A stretch of 64,000 nt of DNA from Mesorhizobium loti. Its GTDB lineage: Bacteria > Pseudomonadota > Alphaproteobacteria > Rhizobiales > Rhizobiaceae. The number at the start of each line of letters is the position of its first letter. Position 1 is the first letter of the stretch. This document shows positions 60,138 to 64,000 of this stretch, piece by piece. The position numbers and the translations under genes are program-made. The stretch is from contig CP050293.1 in the NCBI GenBank assembly GCA_014189435.1, positions 2,175,001 to 2,239,000 on the forward strand, given 5' to 3'. The notes under the pieces were generated by a model that saw nothing but the letters and a program-made list of their open reading frames with translations, was not told the origin of the DNA and did no database searches.

Positions 60138-61474
60138 TGTCGTAAGCAGATGAGTTGTCCGGATTAGGTAGCAGATGAGTTGTCCGGTTTTATCAGCAGC
60201 CGATGGAGGCTGGGGATGAAGCGGGCAGCATGGCTACAGGGCCGGAGAATGCAGAAGTTTCGGGACGTTTTGAGCCGTTGGAATGGCGGCGATCTTTCGA
60301 TGATGGAGGCCGGTGAGTTGCTGGGCATGTCGGAGCGGCAATTCCGACGTTACCGCGACCGCTACGAGGAGGCTGGGGAAGCTGGTTGCTCGACCGGCGT
60401 TTGGGCAAGATTTCGACGCGTCGGGTGCCTGCGGAAGCAATTGAGGAGATGTTGGAGCTTTATCGTCATCGCTACCTTGGCTGGAATGTGAAGCACTTCC
60501 ACGAGCACCTGCTGCGCGATCACGACTTCAGCTGGGGCTACACCTTCATCAAGACGCAGCTTCACGCGGCGGGCCTGGTGGACCGGGCCAAGCGGCGCGG
60601 TGCTCACCGGCGCAAGCGGGAAAGGAAGCCGTGCGAAGGGATGATGCTGCATCAGGACGGCAGCCGGCATGCCTGGCTGGAAAGCCAGCCAATGCTTGAT
60701 CTGATCGTGACCATGGACGACGCCACGAGCACGATCTATTCGGCCTTTCTGATCGAGGAGGAAGGCACGGCATCGAGCTTTCAGGGACTTCTGGAGACCT
60801 TTGTCGCGAAGGGATTGCCGTCGAGCTTCTACACCGATCGAGGCAGCCACTATTTCGTGACGCTCAAGGCCGGCGAGGCGGTCGACAAGAGCCGGCTGAC
60901 CCAAGTCGGGCGAGCGCTGCGGCATCTGGGCATCGAGCATATCCCCGCCTATTCGCCTGAAGCCAGGGGGCGCTCCGAGCGGATGTTCTCCACCTTGCAG
61001 GATCGGTTGCCCAAGGAGCTGGCGCTGGCCGGCATTACCGATATCCAGGCCGCAAACCGCTTCATCGCACAAACCTATCTGCCGGCACACAATGTACGCT
61101 TCGCCAGGCCGGCCACGGTTGGAGACTGCGCCTTTGTCGCCGCCGACCCGCACCAATTGGCCCAGATCCTGTGCATCGAGGAGGAGCGCGTCGTTGCCCG
61201 CGACAACACAATCGCTTTCGCGCGGCTGCGATTGCAGCTGCCGCAAAGTCCGATCCGACATCACTTCGTCAAAGCCACGGTCAAGATCAGGCAGTACCCG
61301 GATGGCACGCTTGCAATCTTTCATGGGCCGCGCCGCATCGCCCAATACATGCCTGACGGCGCTACAATCCTAGAAACCTCCCGTACAGGGCAGGCCGCGT
61401 GAACCGCTTCGACGCAAAACAGAAACGGACAATTGATGTGCTACCAAACCGGACAACTTGATTAGCTACCGACA
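60138..61474 (+). mobile_element. IS1202/ISNCY-like insertion sequence with disrupted transposase
   Basis: The ends are imperfect inverted repeats: left starts TGTCGTAAGCAGATGAG, right (reverse complement) TGTCGGTAGCTAATCAAG, both continuing TTGTCCGG. Each end carries a second, inner copy of the TAGCxxATxxxTTGTCCGG motif (left 60168-60187, right 61426-61444), probably transposase sites. About 1337 bp, flanked by 17-bp direct repeats. The transposase (60216-61402) resembles proteins annotated ISNCY in Mesorhizobium. The frameshift suggests an immobile copy. Confidence 0.8.
60216..61402 (+). pseudogene. ISNCY/IS1202-type transposase, frameshifted
   Basis: N-terminal helix-turn-helix MMEAGELLGMSERQFRRYRDRYEEAG, then an integrase-type DDE core: LDLIVTMDDATSTIY, SSFYTDRGSHY and ARGRSERMFSTLQDRL supply the D, D, E residues. 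The frame from ATG 60216 ends shortly after EEAGEAG, and the rest continues as LLDRRLGKISTRR in the frame -1 from about 60386. One base appears missing after GAAGCTGG. No slippery heptamer is present, so mutation is likelier than programmed frameshifting. Confidence 0.8.
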
Positions 61475-61491
61475 GCCCGGCAGGCCTCGTG
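61475..61491. repeat. Right flanking direct repeat
   Basis: GCCCGGCAGGCCTCGTG follows directly after the element end CGACA; partner of 60121-60137. Confidence 0.6.
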
Positions 61492-61522
61492 CGACCCGCC
61501 TGAGCCCGCTGGTGAGCGGAAA

Positions 61523-61945
61523 TCATGCGGTTTGCGTCACTGACACCGCCACCTTCTTCCAGTCCCCGGTCGTGTTCCACCAGCGATTCGGATTGGCGCG
61601 GTCGTCCAGCCCCTTGGAACGGCTGGCGAGAATCGGCTGAATGCGGATCACCGGTTCCTGGTAGGAATGAGCCTGGAAAATCGCCTCGACGACGCGGGCG
61701 GCCAGTGCCTGGTCGTCCGGCAGTTCGAAGGAGACCTCGACCGTGCCGGGGCGCCGCCGCAATTCCGTTTCGGCGCCGGCGGCCGCGCCGTCAAGCGGCC
61801 TGTAGCGTTCGATGCCATGCGCCGACTGATAGGCATTGCGGTCATATTTGCCCATGGCCAGCGGCGCTATCGCGACCACCGCGTCCATGATGCGGTCGAT
61901 ATCGGCGGCCGGGGCCTGGAAGGTTACGAGCAGAAGCAGTGTCAT
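61523..61945 (-). CDS. YqfO/CutA-like PII-superfamily protein
   Basis: 140 residues starting MTLLLLVTFQAPAADIDRIMDAVV. MGKYDRNAYQSAHGIERYRPLDGA and VEVSFELPDDQALAARVVEAIFQAHSYQEPVIRI resemble the PII/CutA-like domain that is inserted in NIF3/YqfO proteins and also found alone. It is ferredoxin-like and probably trimeric. No NIF3 domain is attached. Function unknown; a signalling or metal-related role is a guess. Start could be 61981. Confidence 0.65.
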   Translation of the reverse strand: MTLLLLVTFQAPAADIDRIMDAVVAIAPLAMGKYDRNAYQSAHGIERYRPLDGAAAGAETELRRRPGTVEVSFELPDDQALAARVVEAIFQAHSYQEPVIRIQPILASRSKGLDDRANPNRWWNTTGDWKKVAVSVTQTA

Positions 61946-62091
61946 TCGTAGCGATGTGGTTTCAAAGCCGCTGTCGATCATGGAAGTGTCCTCAAGTGTT
62001 TTGGGACACCCTTTTAGCCCTGTGCTCCTGACACGGTTCTGTCAGCAGCCTGTCATCGGCCAATGCGAATGCCGGGCTGACGGCAGTCGCG

Positions 62092-63270
62092 TTACAGGAG
62101 GATCTTGCGGACCAGCCTGACGGCGACCAAGGCAATGTAGGCGGCGAAGAACAGGCCGAGCGACCAGCCGAAGCCGGACGGACCGAACGCATCCATGCCG
62201 ATGCCGATCGCTTGCGGGCCGAGCACCATGCCGACGCCGTAGCACAGCACGAAGGCGGCGTTGGCCGACGCCAGTTCGTGGCCGGAAAGCTGCGAGCCGA
62301 GATGAGCAAGGCCGATCGTGTACATGGCAGCGACGACACCGCCCCAGACGAACAGAAGTGCGGCCATCAAATGCCAGTTCTGGGCGAAGAAGGGCATGAA
62401 GACGGTGCCGACGAGACCGACCGTGGCGCAGGCAATCAGCAGATAGCGGCGGTCGCTGACGCGGTCGCTGATCATGCCGATCGGGATTTGCAGCAGCACA
62501 TTGCCGAGGCCGATCATGGTCAGGAGAAGGGCTGCGTCGGCTTCGGAATAGCCGATGCGGCTGCCGTAGATCGGGAACAGCGCAAAGCCGCCGGTTTCCA
62601 CCGCGCCGAACACCAGCACGGCAGCGGTCGCCGACGGCACCAGCCAGATGTAGCGCAGAAAATTGCTGGTCTCGCCGTCGGAGGCGATCGACGGGCTCTC
62701 GTTGCGCGCCGCCAGCACAGGAATGGCTGCCAGCGTCACCAGACCGATGATGACGCCGAACGGCCTGAAGCCCGAGCTGCCGAGATGGGCGAACAGCCAC
62801 GGCCCGGCGGCAAAGCCGAGCGACAGAACCGTAGCATAGATGCCGAGGACAAGGCCGCGCCGGTGCGGCGGCGCCGAGGTGCTGATCCAGAATTCAGACA
62901 GGATGAACAGCACCGTCAGCGCGATGTGCAGCACGATGCGCAGCGGAAACCACATCCAGAAATCGGGCGCGAAATGGAAGCCGACAAAGGCCAGCGCGCC
63001 GGTAGCGATCATGGCAATCATGGTCCAGGCGACGCCGAAGCGCATGGCGAGCGGCGTCGCAAGCGGCGCGCCGGCGATCGAGGCGAGGCCGGCGACGGCG
63101 GTGTTGAGGCCGATCATCGAGGCCGAATGGCCGCGCGTTTCGAGGATGACGCTGAGCAGCGGCATGCCGAGGCCGATGGCGATGCCGACGACGCTGATCG
63201 ACGAGATCGCCGCCACCATCGGCAGCCAGTGTACGCGTTCGTCGCCCTGTGGTTGGGTATCGACCGTCAT
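62092..63270 (-). CDS. MFS transporter
   Basis: 392 residues with twelve hydrophobic helices. The A-motif-like loop RFGVAWTM and between halves the cytoplasmic segment RNESPSIASDGETSN; second half has DRVSDRRYLLIACATVGL. YcaD-like small MFS proteins look similar. Substrate unknown. Start at 63270 (MTVDTQPQG). In other rhizobia an MFS gene follows rpmG, so it is probably core. Confidence 0.88.
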   Translation of the reverse strand: MTVDTQPQGDERVHWLPMVAAISSISVVGIAIGLGMPLLSVILETRGHSASMIGLNTAVAGLASIAGAPLATPLAMRFGVAWTMIAMIATGALAFVGFHFAPDFWMWFPLRIVLHIALTVLFILSEFWISTSAPPHRRGLVLGIYATVLSLGFAAGPWLFAHLGSSGFRPFGVIIGLVTLAAIPVLAARNESPSIASDGETSNFLRYIWLVPSATAAVLVFGAVETGGFALFPIYGSRIGYSEADAALLLTMIGLGNVLLQIPIGMISDRVSDRRYLLIACATVGLVGTVFMPFFAQNWHLMAALLFVWGGVVAAMYTIGLAHLGSQLSGHELASANAAFVLCYGVGMVLGPQAIGIGMDAFGPSGFGWSLGLFFAAYIALVAVRLVRKILL

Positions 63271-63348
63271 GGGATGCTGAATACTCTGTCTTTTTGATCT
63301 TACGCAATTCCGGACGGAAAACCGCGTCACACTTTTCCTGGAATTGCT

Positions 63349-64000
63349 CTAGAGAAGTTCGCGGGTGAAGCGGTTGCGGACAAGCCGGTAGAAGGGCACG
63401 GGACCGCCTGGACGCAACAGCGGATCATGGGCGAGGCGCTTTTGCAGCTCGTCCAGGATCATTCGGGTGATGTCGGGTATGTCGGCTTCCCTGGCCTTGG
63501 CAAGCGGCAGCCAGACCAGCTCTTCGAGTTCGTTGGTCGGGCCGCCACCGGGCAGTTCGACCGCGACGTCGTCGCGCCAGGCGCTGAAGAATCGCGTGTC
63601 GAAGCGGCGCACCCGATTGGGCGGCGTGATGGCGCGCGCGACGAAGCGCAGCATGTCCAGGGAAGGCTGCACGCCGTGTTCGGCAAAGCCTTGCCAATCG
63701 GGCCTGGGCGTGGCGAAAGCGCCTTTGCGGCCGATCAGCAATCCGGCTTCCTCATAGGTCTCGCGGATGGCCGACAGAGCGATGGCGCGGGCCCGTGCGG
63801 CGCTTGTGCGGCCCGGCCCGGCGATCAGCCTGGCTTCCTGCTCCGGGTGCAATGCGGCGGCGACGGGGATGCGGCTGTCGGCCGGATCGGTGCGGCCGCC
63901 GGGAAAGACGAACTTGCCCGGCATGAAGGCGTGGCCGGCATGGCGGCGGCCCATCAGAACCAGCACGTCATCGCCCTTGCGGTCGAGCAGGATCAGGGTT
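63349..64000 (-). CDS. NUDIX hydrolase, 5' end outside window
   Basis: The open frame continues to the right edge, so the start is missing. HAFMPGKFVFPGGRTDP and the Nudix box remnant AIRETYEEAGLLIG are visible, with an insertion between the GG and RExxEE parts as in the CoA/peroxisomal-type Nudix proteins. At least 217 residues. Hydrolyses a nucleoside diphosphate derivative. Ends 78 bp upstream of the MFS gene start on the same strand. Confidence 0.85.
   Translation of the reverse strand, partial: TLILLDRKGDDVLVLMGRRHAGHAFMPGKFVFPGGRTDPADSRIPVAAALHPEQEARLIAGPGRTSAARARAIALSAIRETYEEAGLLIGRKGAFATPRPDWQGFAEHGVQPSLDMLRFVARAITPPNRVRRFDTRFFSAWRDDVAVELPGGGPTNELEELVWLPLAKAREADIPDITRMILDELQKRLAHDPLLRPGGPVPFYRLVRNRFTRELL

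Noticed and set aside
60216..61402. Programmed -1 frameshifting in the transposase
   Set aside because: The junction (GAAGCTGGTTGC) has no slippery heptamer, and one missing base explains the break.

Overview
The window looks like a chromosomal segment of a GC-rich alphaproteobacterium of the Rhizobiales, most likely Mesorhizobium. That placement rests on gene content and order recalled from the group: a tad/cpa pilus block, gcvTHP behind a tandem glycine riboswitch, a zinc-ribbon DinB, DUF3572-divK-pleD, rpmG followed by an MFS gene, and rhizobial palindromic intergenic repeats. No database search was run. No rRNA, tRNA, CRISPR array or phage was seen.

Layout. 0-6.6 kb: partial CitE-like lyase, MaoC dehydratase, DUF2336 protein, FUSC membrane protein, parE. 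6.8-15.7 kb: tad secretion/pilus locus (cpaB, cpaC, small lipoprotein, cpaE, cpaF, tadB, tadC, a secreted unknown, a TadD-like TPR lipoprotein); pilin and prepilin peptidase genes are not here. 15.8-21.6 kb: membrane diguanylate cyclase and gcvT-gcvH-gcvP with its riboswitch. 21.8-25.9 kb: an internally duplicated unknown protein and a compact D-amino-acid-type module (DadA-like oxidase, FCD GntR regulator, divergent Asp/Glu racemase) with two identical palindromic operators. 25.9-30.7 kb: Tat-exported molybdoenzyme with cytochrome b, DUF1345, YaiI, and glutathione-dependent formaldehyde detoxification (frmA, gfa). 30.9-36.5 kb: biotin-dependent carboxylase alpha subunit and dnaE. 36.8-42.0 kb: VOC and NTF2 proteins, a K+-channel-like gene whose start region is frameshifted by a 13-bp duplication, a DMT transporter with a decayed partial copy nearby, a secreted protein and an acyl-CoA synthetase. 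42.2-48.8 kb: dinB, GNAT, a secreted acidic-tail protein, HAD, DUF3572, divK, pleD. 49.3-59.1 kb: probable accessory segment with an FAD monooxygenase, an AraC/DJ-1 divergent pair, and a GntR-regulated operon of a trans-sulfuration-type PLP enzyme with a complete CUT1-type ABC importer. 59.8-64 kb: rpmG, an IS1202/ISNCY-like insertion with a frameshifted transposase, a PII-like YqfO protein, an MFS transporter and a partial NUDIX hydrolase.

The strongest leads are (i) the twin-operator GntR/DadA/racemase switch, (ii) the GntR-PLP enzyme-ABC importer operon with its own operator and an intra-operon palindromic mosaic, (iii) the frameshifting 13-bp duplication in the channel gene, and (iv) two small remnants of neighbouring genes (dnaE tail, DMT transporter) that suggest past recombination with diverged DNA. 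Start codons were chosen from visible Shine-Dalgarno spacing and family N-termini; all functional calls come from reading the translated sequence.
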